From contig NZ_CAMIOH010000047.1 of assembly GCF_946221145.1 (NCBI RefSeq), positions 1 through 17,893 on the forward strand: 17,893 nt of DNA. Direction: 5' to 3'. Positions 7,249-15,050 of this stretch are shown piece after piece; the stretch's first letter is position 1, and every line of letters begins with the position of its first letter. The translations under genes and the position numbers were made by a program. Under the pieces are notes generated by a model. It was not told the DNA's origin. It did no database searches and saw only the letters and a list, made by a program, of their open reading frames with translations. This DNA is from an uncultured Paracoccus sp. GTDB lineage: Bacteria > Pseudomonadota > Alphaproteobacteria > Rhodobacterales > Rhodobacteraceae.

Positions 7249-8097
7249 ATGGACAATCGGGGCCGAGTCGGGCCGGAACATGCGCGAAACACCGCGGAAT
7301 TGCGAATTTTCGACGAACCGGTGCCGACACATTTTTTGTCGCAAACTGTCGTCGCGTCGGGTCCGGGGCATCGGCTGTTCCTGGCGGTGCCGCGCGGGGC
7401 GCCCCCTGCGGCGGGCTGGCCGATCCTGTATCTGCTGGATGGCAACGCCGCCTTCGATTTCCTGACGCCCGATCATCTGGCGGCGGTACCGGGGCTGATG
7501 CTGGCGGGCATCGGCTATGACACCGACCGGCAATTCGCCCGCGAACAGCGCACGCTGGATTTCACCGCGCCCGAAGGGCCGGGCGACGGGATCCGTCCCG
7601 ATCCGGTCCATCCGGGGCGCCTGGCCGGGGGGGCGGCGCAGTTTCTGGACCGGCTGACCGGCCCCTTGCGCGCGGCGGCCGAGGCTGCGGCCCCCGTCGA
7701 TCCCACGCGCCGGACCCTGTGGGGGCATTCCTTCGGTGGGCTGTTCACGCTCTATGCGCTGCTGACCCGGCCCGGTGCCTTTGCGCGATTTGCGGCGATC
7801 AGCCCGTCGATCTGGTGGGACGAGGCGCTGATCCGCCGCGTGGCCGACGGCGCCGGGCGGCTGGCCTCGCCGCCGCCCCTGCTGGTGGCGCTTGGGGACC
7901 GGGAAAAGCGGTCGGGCAGCGACGGCCCGCCGCCAGACGGCCCGGCGCCTGCGACGATGCGGTTCGTGGCCGATCTGCGCGACCGCAACGGGCTGTCCCC
8001 GCAGGTCCATGTCCTGCCGGGGCTGGTCCATATTCAGACGATCGCCGGATCCCTGCCGCTGGCCCTGCCCTTCGCCGCCGATGCCGTGCCGGGCTGA
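7249..8097 (+). CDS. Siderophore esterase, IroE/BesA/Fes-like alpha/beta hydrolase
   Basis: Predicted serine hydrolase of 282 residues that cleaves ester bonds of the imported tricatechol so iron can be released. Family signs: the ILYLLDGNAAFDF strand-turn near 59-71, the nucleophile elbow GHSFGG with S161, the ISPSIWWDE segment (184-192) that carries an acidic residue, and a late histidine, H261 (PGLVHIQ), in the position of the catalytic base. No signal peptide or anchor is visible, so action in the cytoplasm is likely. The ATG at 7249 follows GGGCGGGA; an in-frame start at 7129 would lie across the operator region and is unlikely. It is divergent from the propeller operon. Its last 64 bp overlap the 3' end of the NRPS gene on the other strand. 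Confidence 0.88.
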   Translation: MDNRGRVGPEHARNTAELRIFDEPVPTHFLSQTVVASGPGHRLFLAVPRGAPPAAGWPILYLLDGNAAFDFLTPDHLAAVPGLMLAGIGYDTDRQFAREQRTLDFTAPEGPGDGIRPDPVHPGRLAGGAAQFLDRLTGPLRAAAEAAAPVDPTRRTLWGHSFGGLFTLYALLTRPGAFARFAAISPSIWWDEALIRRVADGAGRLASPPPLLVALGDREKRSGSDGPPPDGPAPATMRFVADLRDRNGLSPQVHVLPGLVHIQTIAGSLPLALPFAADAVPG

Positions 8098-11000
8098 TCC
8101 ATCCGCGCGGCCAGCATCGGCGCGATCAGCGCAGAGGCGGCGGCCGAGGTCATGGCCGGGTGCAGGCAGGGCACCGACAGTTCCTCGACCCCGGCCACAT
8201 AGGGGCGCCACAGATCGGCGCGCAGGTCGCGGTCTTCGTGGTCAAGGGCCGCGCGGATATGGGTCAGCCTGCCCGGCCAGCGGGGATGGTGATGGCGGCG
8301 CACCAGCCGGTTGGTGTCGGTGACGACGCGCACCACGCCGTCCAGCACGGGTTCCGGCAGCGCGCCAAGCGCGGTGTCGCCCGCGCGCAGGAAGGCCACC
8401 ACCTTGGCCCGCGTGTCCAGATCGCGATGCGCGTCGGGATCATGGCCCGCGATGGCCAGCAGCGCGCGCAGGGCGGCCACCGGATCGGGCTCGGGTTCCG
8501 CCCGCCAGACATCGGCGGGATAGCTGTCAAGCGCGGCGATCATCCCCACCTGCCGCCCAAGCGCGGCCAGTTCGATGGCGGTGGCCTGGGCCAGGATGCC
8601 GCCCACCGACCAGCCCGCCAGATGCACCGGCCCATCCGTCACGGCGGCGATCCGGGCGGCGTAATCGCGCGCCAGATGGGTCAGGCTGCCGGGCAGCGGC
8701 ACCGCCAGATCCAGCCCCGGATGCTGCACCGCCCAGACCCGCCGCGCCGGGGCGATCAGCCGCGCCAGATGGCGATAGCCCCAGCCGATCCCCCCCGCCG
8801 GGTGGATCAGGAACAGCGGCGCCGCATCCGCATCGCCATCGGCCAGCAGGATCAGCGGGTGCAGCCCGTCATTGCGCGGCGCGGCGGTCAGCGCGGCGGC
8901 CAGACGGTCCAGCACCGGATGTTCGAAGATCGCGCCCAGACCGGGATCATGGCCGGTTTCCTCCTCGATGCGCAGGCACAGACGCACGGCGGACAGGGAA
9001 TCGCCGCCCAGGGCAAAGAAATCGGCCTCGGCCCCCGGCGGGGACGGCAGGTGCAGAACCTCGGCATACAGGCGCGACAGCAGGCGTTCGGTGTCGGTCC
9101 GGGCCGGACGCCCGGCGGCGGAAAATTCCGGCGCGGGCAGCGCCTTGCGGTCCAGCTTGCCGTTGGACGTGACCGGCAGCGCGTCCAGCATGACCCAGGC
9201 GGCGGGCAGCATATAGGCGGGCAGGCCCGACGCCAGATGCGCCGACAGCCGGGCCGCGTCGGGCGCGCCATCGGGCACGACATAGCCGACCAGCCGACGC
9301 TCTCCCGCGCGGTCCTCTCGGGCCAGGACCACGCAGTCGCGAGCCATGCCGGACCCCATGATCGCGGCCTCGATCTCGCCCAGTTCGATGCGCAGGCCAC
9401 GGATCTTCACCTGATGATCCGACCGGCCCAGATAGACCACCGCCCCGTCATGCCGCCGCCGCGCCAGATCGCCGGTGGCATAGAGCCGCGCCCCGTCCGG
9501 CCCGGTCACGAACCGCTGCGCCGTCAGGTCGTCGCGGCCCAGATAGCCGCGTGCAAGCTGCGCCCCGCCCAGATACAGATGCCCCGCCAGCCCCGGCGGG
9601 ACGGCGCGCATCCGGTCGTCCAGAACCTCTAGCCGGGTGTTCCAGACCGGCCAGCCGATCGGCAGCGGGTTGCTGTCATCGTCCGGCCCGGCGTTCCAGA
9701 AGCTGACATCCACGGCGGCCTCGGTCGGGCCATAGAGGTTGTGCAGATCGGCCCGGATGCGGGCGTGAAAGCGGCGGCGCTGATCGGCGGTCAGCTCCTC
9801 GCCCGAACAGAACACGCGGCGCAGGATCAGGCCCGCCGAGGCGGGCGCCGCCAGAAAGGCCGACAGCATCGACGGCACGAAATGCAGCGTGGTGATGGCG
9901 TGGCGGCGGATCAGCGCGGCAATCGCGGTGGGGTCGCGATGCGCTCCGGGCGGCGCCATGACCAGTTCGGCCCCGGCGATCATCGGCAGAAAGAACTCCC
10001 AGACCGAGACATCGAAGGTCGCGGGGGTCTTTTGCAGGATGCGGTCGCCGGTGCCGATGCGGTAATGGTCGCGCATCCACAGCAGCCGGTTGACGATGGC
10101 GCGGTGGTCGATGACCACGCCCTTGGGTTCGCCCGTCGAACCCGAGGTGAAGATGACATAGGCCATGTCGCCGGGCGCAGGCTGGCCGGCCGCGGTCCCG
10201 TGATCGGGCCAGCCGGTCAGCACCGGCGCATCGGCGGGACACAGCGGCGCCAGATCCGGCGTGGCGATCACCGCGACGGGCCGGGCCAGCGACAGGATCC
10301 GGGCGATGCGGTCGGGCGGATGGTCCGGGTCCAGCGGCAGATAGGCCGCCCCCGCCCGCAGGATCGCCAGCAGCACGACGGGCAGGTCCAGCGACCGCTC
10401 CATCGCCACCGCGACGATCCGGTCCGGTCCCGCGCCCATCCCCGCCAGATGCCCGGCAAGCGCCGCGCTGCGCCGGTCCAGTTCGGCAAAGCTGATCGTG
10501 CGGTCGCCAAGGGTCACGGCGGGCGCGTCCGGCGTGGCGGCGATCTGCGCCGCGATCAGCGCGGTCAGCGTGGTGTCGGGAACCGGGTGATCGGTGGCGT
10601 TGACGCGGGCCGCCGCCGCGATCTCGGCCCTGCTTGCGGTCGGCACGGCGGCCAGCGTGGCGGCGTCAAGCGCGGCGGAAATGAAATCCGGCAGCCGCGC
10701 GGAATGGCCCGCCACGTCCTGCGGGGCATAGAGGGTGGGATTGGCATCGACCTCGAACAGGATCCCCGCGTCGGGGTCGCCCCGGAAGGTCAGCGTCAGG
10801 TCGTCGACCGCCCCCGCGCCCAGGATATGCAGCCCGACCTGCAATCCCGCGAAACGCGGCGCGCGGTCGAAGGGCTGGACATTGACCAGCGGGCCGAACA
10901 GGCGGCGCGATCCGCCGACCAGCCCCAGATCGCGGCGCAGCTGTTCGCTGCGATACAGGCCATGCCGCCGGGCGTCGGCCATGTCGCGGGCCAGACCGGC

Positions 11001-11891
11001 CAGCCAGACGGCGGTCAACGCGTCTTCGTCGGGGCGGATCCGCTGGGGCAGGACGTTCATCGCCATGCAGGGCAGGCGCGCGATCCTGCGCCCCATCCGG
11101 GCCATGAAGGGGATGCCGATCACCGCATCGCCGCCGGTCCAGCGGGCCAGATAGGCGCCGGTCAGCCCGGTCAGCACGTCGGGCCAGCCCAGATCATGGG
11201 CGTCCGCGAAACCGGCCAGCCGGGACAGCAGGTCCGCGTCCAGCCAGCGGCTTTCGCGCAGGAAGCGATGCGCGCTGATGGCGGTTCCGGGGGCGGGGCC
11301 GGTGACCTCGGGCAGATCGGCCATCCGGTCGCGCCACCATGCGGCATCCGCGCTGCGGCGGTCCGATGCGCGATAGGCCGCGTCCTCGGCATCGGCGCGC
11401 TCCAGCGGCGGAAAGGCCGGCGGCGCCGGGGTGCCGGCGGTCAGGCTGGAATACTGCGCGCCGATCCGGTTGGTCAGCAGCACCATGCCATAGCCGTCGA
11501 TGGCCAGGTGATGGACGCGCTGATAGACCAGCACCCGGTCCGGGTTCAGCATGAAGATCGTGAAGGCCGCCACCGCGTCGCCCGCCAGATCCACCGGGCG
11601 GCCGCTGTCGGCGCGCATCGCGGCCAGGGCCTGGGGTTCGGTCGCATGAACGACGCGGGGCAGGATCGGGTCGGGGTCCAGCCATTGCACCGGCCCGTCC
11701 GGGTCCCGGCGAAAGCGCAGGCGCAGCGCCTCGGTCTCGGCCAGGGTGCGGGTCAGGGCAAGGGTCAGCGCCTGAAGATCGACGGGGCCGCGCAGGTCCA
11801 GATACTGGCCGGTATTCAGGATCGGGTTCGCCGGGTCGAGGGACTGGAACAGCCACAGCCCCTCTTGCGCCTCGGTCAGGGGGCGCGACAT
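8034..11891 (-). CDS. entF: EntF-type single-module NRPS (C-A-T-TE), serine-activating
   Basis: Non-ribosomal peptide synthetase of 1285 residues, about EntF size. The condensation domain (about 1-420) has HHLAIDG at 127-133. The adenylation domain (about 440-920) has FTSGSTGEPKG (581-591). Its specificity residues, read by motif alignment, are D627 V628 W631 H670 F694 S696 L719 V728 D729 K912, which is the DVWHFSLVDK serine code of EntF. The carrier domain has LGGDSLSA with S965. The thioesterase has GWSVGG with S1095, a likely triad aspartate D1122 (LDSYP) and H1244. It should join DHB from the aryl carrier to serine, then oligomerise and release, giving an enterobactin-type product. The ATG at 11891 abuts the stop codon of the carrier-protein gene. 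Its 3' end overlaps the convergent esterase gene by 64 bp. No MbtH-like partner is visible. Confidence 0.93.
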   Translation of the reverse strand: MSRPLTEAQEGLWLFQSLDPANPILNTGQYLDLRGPVDLQALTLALTRTLAETEALRLRFRRDPDGPVQWLDPDPILPRVVHATEPQALAAMRADSGRPVDLAGDAVAAFTIFMLNPDRVLVYQRVHHLAIDGYGMVLLTNRIGAQYSSLTAGTPAPPAFPPLERADAEDAAYRASDRRSADAAWWRDRMADLPEVTGPAPGTAISAHRFLRESRWLDADLLSRLAGFADAHDLGWPDVLTGLTGAYLARWTGGDAVIGIPFMARMGRRIARLPCMAMNVLPQRIRPDEDALTAVWLAGLARDMADARRHGLYRSEQLRRDLGLVGGSRRLFGPLVNVQPFDRAPRFAGLQVGLHILGAGAVDDLTLTFRGDPDAGILFEVDANPTLYAPQDVAGHSARLPDFISAALDAATLAAVPTASRAEIAAAARVNATDHPVPDTTLTALIAAQIAATPDAPAVTLGDRTISFAELDRRSAALAGHLAGMGAGPDRIVAVAMERSLDLPVVLLAILRAGAAYLPLDPDHPPDRIARILSLARPVAVIATPDLAPLCPADAPVLTGWPDHGTAAGQPAPGDMAYVIFTSGSTGEPKGVVIDHRAIVNRLLWMRDHYRIGTGDRILQKTPATFDVSVWEFFLPMIAGAELVMAPPGAHRDPTAIAALIRRHAITTLHFVPSMLSAFLAAPASAGLILRRVFCSGEELTADQRRRFHARIRADLHNLYGPTEAAVDVSFWNAGPDDDSNPLPIGWPVWNTRLEVLDDRMRAVPPGLAGHLYLGGAQLARGYLGRDDLTAQRFVTGPDGARLYATGDLARRRHDGAVVYLGRSDHQVKIRGLRIELGEIEAAIMGSGMARDCVVLAREDRAGERRLVGYVVPDGAPDAARLSAHLASGLPAYMLPAAWVMLDALPVTSNGKLDRKALPAPEFSAAGRPARTDTERLLSRLYAEVLHLPSPPGAEADFFALGGDSLSAVRLCLRIEEETGHDPGLGAIFEHPVLDRLAAALTAAPRNDGLHPLILLADGDADAAPLFLIHPAGGIGWGYRHLARLIAPARRVWAVQHPGLDLAVPLPGSLTHLARDYAARIAAVTDGPVHLAGWSVGGILAQATAIELAALGRQVGMIAALDSYPADVWRAEPEPDPVAALRALLAIAGHDPDAHRDLDTRAKVVAFLRAGDTALGALPEPVLDGVVRVVTDTNRLVRRHHHPRWPGRLTHIRAALDHEDRDLRADLWRPYVAGVEELSVPCLHPAMTSAAASALIAPMLAARMDQPGTASAAKGRASGRDPAIV

Positions 11892-12128
11892 TCAGGCGCG
11901 GATCGTCGGGGCGACGACATGGGCCCACCAGTCGCCCAGCGTGTCATATTCGGCAAACAGGCTGAAATCGGCGGTCAGCCCGGCCTCCTCCCAGGCCAGC
12001 ACCAGCCGCATCAGCCGCAGCGAATCCAGGCCCAGATCGGCCAGATGATCGTCATCGCGCAGATCCGCCGGGTCCATGTGGATCGCCTTGGCGATGTCGG
12101 CGCGCATCCGGTCCAATGTCAGGGTCAT
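11892..12128 (-). CDS. Free-standing aryl carrier protein (EntB ArCP-like)
   Basis: Carrier protein of 78 residues. The phosphopantetheine site is S36 in LADLGLDSLRLM, and the helix after it plus the closing DTLGDWWAHV segment match aryl carrier domains such as the C-terminus of EntB and VibB. It would hold 2,3-dihydroxybenzoate loaded by the adjacent ligase and present it to the NRPS condensation domain. The isochorismatase domain usually fused in front (EntB, DhbB, VibB) is absent, and the gene is too short to hold one. The ATG overlaps the ligase stop by 4 bp, and the TGA directly abuts the NRPS ATG, so all three are one translationally coupled unit. Confidence 0.92.
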   Translation of the reverse strand: MTLTLDRMRADIAKAIHMDPADLRDDDHLADLGLDSLRLMRLVLAWEEAGLTADFSLFAEYDTLGDWWAHVVAPTIRA

Positions 12129-13753
12129 GGGGTTTCCTTCAGATAGCGGCTGCGCAATTCGGCGCGCAGCAGGTTGCGGCTGACCTTGCCGACGGCGGTG
12201 GTCTGGAATTCGGGCACCAGCACCACCTGGTCGGGCACCTTGAATTCGGCCACGCCGCGCGCCCGGATGAAGGCTTTCAGGTCAGGCGCGCGGGGGGCGG
12301 TGCCGGGGGCGGCGATCACGAAGGCGCAGCTTCGTTCGCCCAGAAACTCGTCGGGGATCGACACCACGGCGGCGTCGAAGACGGCGGGATGGGCCAGCAG
12401 GTGATCCTCGATTTCCTCGGCCGAGATCTTTTCGCCCGCGCGGTTGATGTGATCGCCCGCCCGGCCCTGCACGACCAGATGACCGCCGGGCAGGCGCCTG
12501 ACGATGTCGCCGGTCCGGTAGAACCCGTCGGGCGTGAAGCTGCGGGCATTGGCGCCGGGGTCGTTGTGATAGGCGCGGATCGTATAGGGGCCGCGCGTCA
12601 GCAGATGGCCCGGCGCGCCGTCGGGGACCGGGGTGCCGGTGTCGTCCAGGATCAGCACCTCGTCATCGGGGCTGATCGGGCGGCCCTGGGTGCCGATGAT
12701 GATGTCTTCGGGATCGTCCAGGCGGGTATAGTTCACCAGCCCCTCGGCCATGCCGAACACCTGTTGCAGCGCGCAGCCCAGCGTGGGCCGGACGCGGGCG
12801 GCGGCTTCGGGGATGAATTTCGCGCCGCCGACTTGCAGCACTTGCAGGCTGGAGAGGTCATGCGGGGTCCGGGCCGCCGCCGCCATCCACAGCAGCGCCA
12901 CGGGCGGCACGACGCCGGTGATGGTCACGCCTTCGCGCGCGATCAGCGAAAAGGCCGTATCCGCCGCCGGGTTCGGCGCCATCACCACCCGCGCGCCCGC
13001 ATACAGCGCGCCGAAGACGCCGGGCGAACTCATCGGGAAGTTATGGGCCACGGGCAGCGCGCACAGATATACGCTGTCGCCGGTCAGCCCGCAGATCCGG
13101 GCGCTTTCGCGAAAGCTGTAGAGGTAATCGTCATGGGTCCGGGGAATCAGCTTGGACAGGCCCGTGGACCCGCCCGAGATTTGCAGGAACGCGACCGAGG
13201 ACGGATCGACCCGCGGCAGCGCCGGGCCGGGGCGCAGGCTGTCGAAGGGCGTGTCCTTTCCGGCATCACCGATGACGATCACATGGGCGATCTGCGGCAC
13301 CTCGGCCCGGACCAGATCGGCCAGCGGGCGGTAATCGACCCCCTCGTGCCGGTCGGCGATGATCATCGCCCGGGCGCCGGACTTGCGCGCGAAATGGATC
13401 AGCTCGGTCTGCCGGTGCGCGGGCAGGGCATAGACCGGGATCAGCCCGGCCAGAAACAGCCCGAACACCGCCGGAAAGAACCCCGCGACATTGGGGATCT
13501 GCACGATCACCCGGTCGCCCGGTTCCAGCCCAAGCGCCAGCAACCCGCCCGCCGCATCCAGCGACCGCGCCAGCAGATCGCCATAGGTCCAGCGGCTGGC
13601 ACCGTCCACGACCGCCAGCCGGTCGGGATGCTCTGCCGCCCGCGCGCGCAGCATGTCGCCGAACGTCTCGCCCCGCCAATGGCCCCTGGCGCGATAGCGC
13701 GCGGCCAGATCGTCTGGCCAGATCTGCTGGGGGATGGGTTGGGACTGGGTCAC
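12125..13753 (-). CDS. entE: 2,3-dihydroxybenzoate-AMP ligase (EntE/DhbE-like)
   Basis: Adenylates 2,3-dihydroxybenzoate with ATP and transfers it to the aryl carrier protein. With the GTG start the product has 542 residues, near EntE and DhbE. Motifs: P-loop ISGGSTGLSK (192-201), aryl pocket AHNFPMSSPG (236-245), YRTGD (412-416) and the catalytic lysine K523 in TTAVGKVSRN. The asparagine and the second serine of NFPMSS are the residues that favour DHB over salicylate (salicylate ligases have cysteine there). I chose GTG 13753 because GGAAGG lies 8 nt upstream and the protein then begins as EntE does. An in-frame ATG at 13789 has no ribosome site and falls on the predicted -10 element. First gene of the biosynthetic operon. 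Confidence 0.93.
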   Translation of the reverse strand: MTQSQPIPQQIWPDDLAARYRARGHWRGETFGDMLRARAAEHPDRLAVVDGASRWTYGDLLARSLDAAGGLLALGLEPGDRVIVQIPNVAGFFPAVFGLFLAGLIPVYALPAHRQTELIHFARKSGARAMIIADRHEGVDYRPLADLVRAEVPQIAHVIVIGDAGKDTPFDSLRPGPALPRVDPSSVAFLQISGGSTGLSKLIPRTHDDYLYSFRESARICGLTGDSVYLCALPVAHNFPMSSPGVFGALYAGARVVMAPNPAADTAFSLIAREGVTITGVVPPVALLWMAAAARTPHDLSSLQVLQVGGAKFIPEAAARVRPTLGCALQQVFGMAEGLVNYTRLDDPEDIIIGTQGRPISPDDEVLILDDTGTPVPDGAPGHLLTRGPYTIRAYHNDPGANARSFTPDGFYRTGDIVRRLPGGHLVVQGRAGDHINRAGEKISAEEIEDHLLAHPAVFDAAVVSIPDEFLGERSCAFVIAAPGTAPRAPDLKAFIRARGVAEFKVPDQVVLVPEFQTTAVGKVSRNLLRAELRSRYLKETP

Positions 13754-13761
13754 GTCGCTGG

Positions 13762-13767
13762 CCTTCC
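13762..13767 (-). promoter_or_regulatory. Ribosome binding site deciding the entE start
   Basis: GGAAGG on the minus strand lies 8 nt before GTG 13753. The competing ATG at 13789 is preceded by AAGTCAACCAGCTT, with no Shine-Dalgarno match. Confidence 0.65.
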
Positions 13768-13784
13768 GGGTGCGGGTCGCCTGC

Positions 13785-13813
13785 GGCATAAGCTGGTTGA
13801 CTTAAATCGTCAA
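13785..13813 (-). promoter_or_regulatory. Putative entE promoter
   Basis: On the minus strand: -35 TTGACG (13808-13813), a 17-nt spacer and -10 TATGCC (13785-13790). Transcription would begin near 13778, about 25 nt before GTG 13753. The -35 and most of the spacer lie inside the inverted repeat at 13796-13814, so a bound repressor would block polymerase. Confidence 0.5.
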
Positions 13814-13814
13814 C
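13796..13814. promoter_or_regulatory. Iron-responsive operator-like inverted repeat (IRO/RirA type)
   Basis: GTTGAC-TTAAATC-GTCAAC is a perfect 6-bp inverted repeat with a 7-nt AT-rich centre. It also fits TGA-N9-TCA exactly (13798-13812), the IRO pattern of RirA. It lies between entE and the divergent cytochrome b561 gene. RirA recognition is inferred; an IscR- or Fur-family regulator is also possible. Confidence 0.6.
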
Positions 13815-13830
13815 TTTTCGCGTGACGGGC

Positions 13831-13859
13831 TTGGACAGCGCCGTCCGACCCGCTAGAAG
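13831..13859 (+). promoter_or_regulatory. Weak candidate promoter for the cytochrome b561-TRAP operon
   Basis: TTGGAC (13831-13836), a 17-nt spacer and TAGAAG (13854-13859) precede the b561 start by about 75 bp. Both hexamers are imperfect matches to the sigma-70 consensus, so this is only a candidate. The rest of the 180-bp gap holds the entE leader and operator. Confidence 0.25.
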
Positions 13860-13933
13860 GCCGCAAAGGCCCGCGGAAAGCCAGCGTCTCAGCCATCCGC
13901 CGGACCACCCCCCAAACAACCCGAGGTCCAGCC

Positions 13934-14497
13934 ATGAGCCATCCCCCGATGCGGGTGCCGCTGCGAGACACGCCGCAGATCTATGGAACCGTCACCCGAA
14001 TCCTGCACTGGACCATGGCCGCGCTGATCCTGTGGCAGTTCCTGGGGATGGGGCTGCGGGCGATCTATGGCCGGCAGGACTGGCTGGGCTTCTTCGTGGG
14101 CAGCCATCAGCCGATGGGCACGGCGCTGTTCGTGCTGATCCTGCTGCGAGGGGCCTGGGCGCTGTCGAACCGGGGCAACCGCCCGGCCCATGGCGGCGGC
14201 CTGATGGGCCTGGCGGCCAAGGCCGGACATGGGTTGCTGTATGGGCTGATGCTGGTGATTCCCGGCCTGGGCCTGCTGCGAGCCTGGGGGTCGGACCGGG
14301 AGTTCGCGCCGTTCGGCATCCCCGTGTTCAGCGCCAAGACGCCGCCGGTCGAATGGACCGGCGCCCTGGCCGGGGCGCTGCATGGAGAGCTTGCCTGGCT
14401 ACTCTTGGCGGTGATCGCGGGCCATGTGGTGATGGTGGGCGTCCACCAGGCGATGTGGCGCGACGGCACGCTGGCGCGCATGGCCGGGCGGCGCTGA
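13934..14497 (+). CDS. Cytochrome b561-family membrane protein
   Basis: Di-heme b-type cytochrome of 187 residues with four predicted membrane helices (about 22-42, 55-77, 97-115, 150-172), matching the usual size of bacterial CybB. Candidate heme ligands are H25 (RILHW), H58 (SHQPMG), H99 (GHGLLYG) and H150, H164 or H171 in the last helix. Such proteins pass electrons between quinol and small acceptors in the cytoplasmic membrane, and E. coli CybB is a superoxide:ubiquinone oxidoreductase. The ATG at 13934 follows CCGAGG; a second in-frame ATG at 13949 is possible. It lies 4 nt upstream of the TRAP small permease and shares its divergent promoter region with entE. A role in reducing iron is possible but not shown. 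Confidence 0.88.
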   Translation: MSHPPMRVPLRDTPQIYGTVTRILHWTMAALILWQFLGMGLRAIYGRQDWLGFFVGSHQPMGTALFVLILLRGAWALSNRGNRPAHGGGLMGLAAKAGHGLLYGLMLVIPGLGLLRAWGSDREFAPFGIPVFSAKTPPVEWTGALAGALHGELAWLLLAVIAGHVVMVGVHQAMWRDGTLARMAGRR

Positions 14498-14501
14498 GAT
14501 C

Positions 14502-15050
14502 GTGGCGCCCCCCGACGATCACGCCCTGCACCGGGCCAGCCGCGCCGTGATGCGGGCCGAGGCCGCCGCGGGCGCCGTTTTGGTGGCGGCGATCCTGGCG
14601 CTGTTGCTGGCCAATGTCGTATCCCGCGCGGCGGGGCGGCCGCTGATCTGGACCGACGAACTGGCCGTCCACCTGATGGTGGTGCTGGCCCTGGTCGGCG
14701 CATCGCTGGGGATCGGGATGCGCGGGCACATGACCATCGGCCTGCTGCCGGACCGGCTTGGCCCGCGCGGGCGCGCCCGGCTGGCGCTGCTGGCGGACCT
14801 GTCGGTGCTGGCCTTTCTGCTGGTCATGGCGGCGATCCTGTGGCGGTGGTTCGACCTGCCGGGCCTGATCCGCGCCGGGTCGGGGGCGGCCCTGGCCCGG
14901 GAAAGCTTCAATTTCATCTACAGCGATCCGACCAACACCCTGGGCCTGCGCAAGATCTGGTTCTGGCTGGCCCTGCCGCTGACCTGCGCGACCGGGCTGG
15001 TCCATTGCCTGGCCTGTCTGCGCAGCGATGTCAGGGCGCTGCGCGGATGA
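14502..15050 (+). CDS. dctQ: TRAP transporter small permease (DctQ family)
   Basis: Small membrane subunit of 182 residues with four predicted helices (about 20-40, 55-75, 95-116, 148-170). The family pattern is visible: ANVVSRAAGRPLIWTDELA at about 37-55, with the conserved Arg, Trp and Asp-Glu, followed by LVGASLGIGMRGHMTIGLL. It joins the large permease to form the sodium-driven channel of a TRAP system. The GTG at 14502 lies 4 nt after the b561 stop and is taken as the start; ATG 14550 is an in-frame alternative. The gene end overlaps the large-permease start by 4 bp. Confidence 0.88.
   Translation: MAPPDDHALHRASRAVMRAEAAAGAVLVAAILALLLANVVSRAAGRPLIWTDELAVHLMVVLALVGASLGIGMRGHMTIGLLPDRLGPRGRARLALLADLSVLAFLLVMAAILWRWFDLPGLIRAGSGAALARESFNFIYSDPTNTLGLRKIWFWLALPLTCATGLVHCLACLRSDVRALRG

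Noticed and set aside
5423..7465. 680-codon plus-strand open frame opposite the binding protein and propeller
   Set aside because: No domains, and it crosses three real gene boundaries and the promoter region, whereas both minus-strand genes have signal peptides and ribosome sites.
9741..12146. 801-codon open frame on the plus strand opposite the NRPS and carrier genes
   Set aside because: It is rich in R, G, Q and H with no recognisable domain, a typical shadow frame of GC-rich DNA opposite a well-conserved NRPS.
14840..15046. Upstream extension of the large permease
   Set aside because: It only reads dctQ in another frame; ATG 15047 overlaps the dctQ stop in the usual coupled way.
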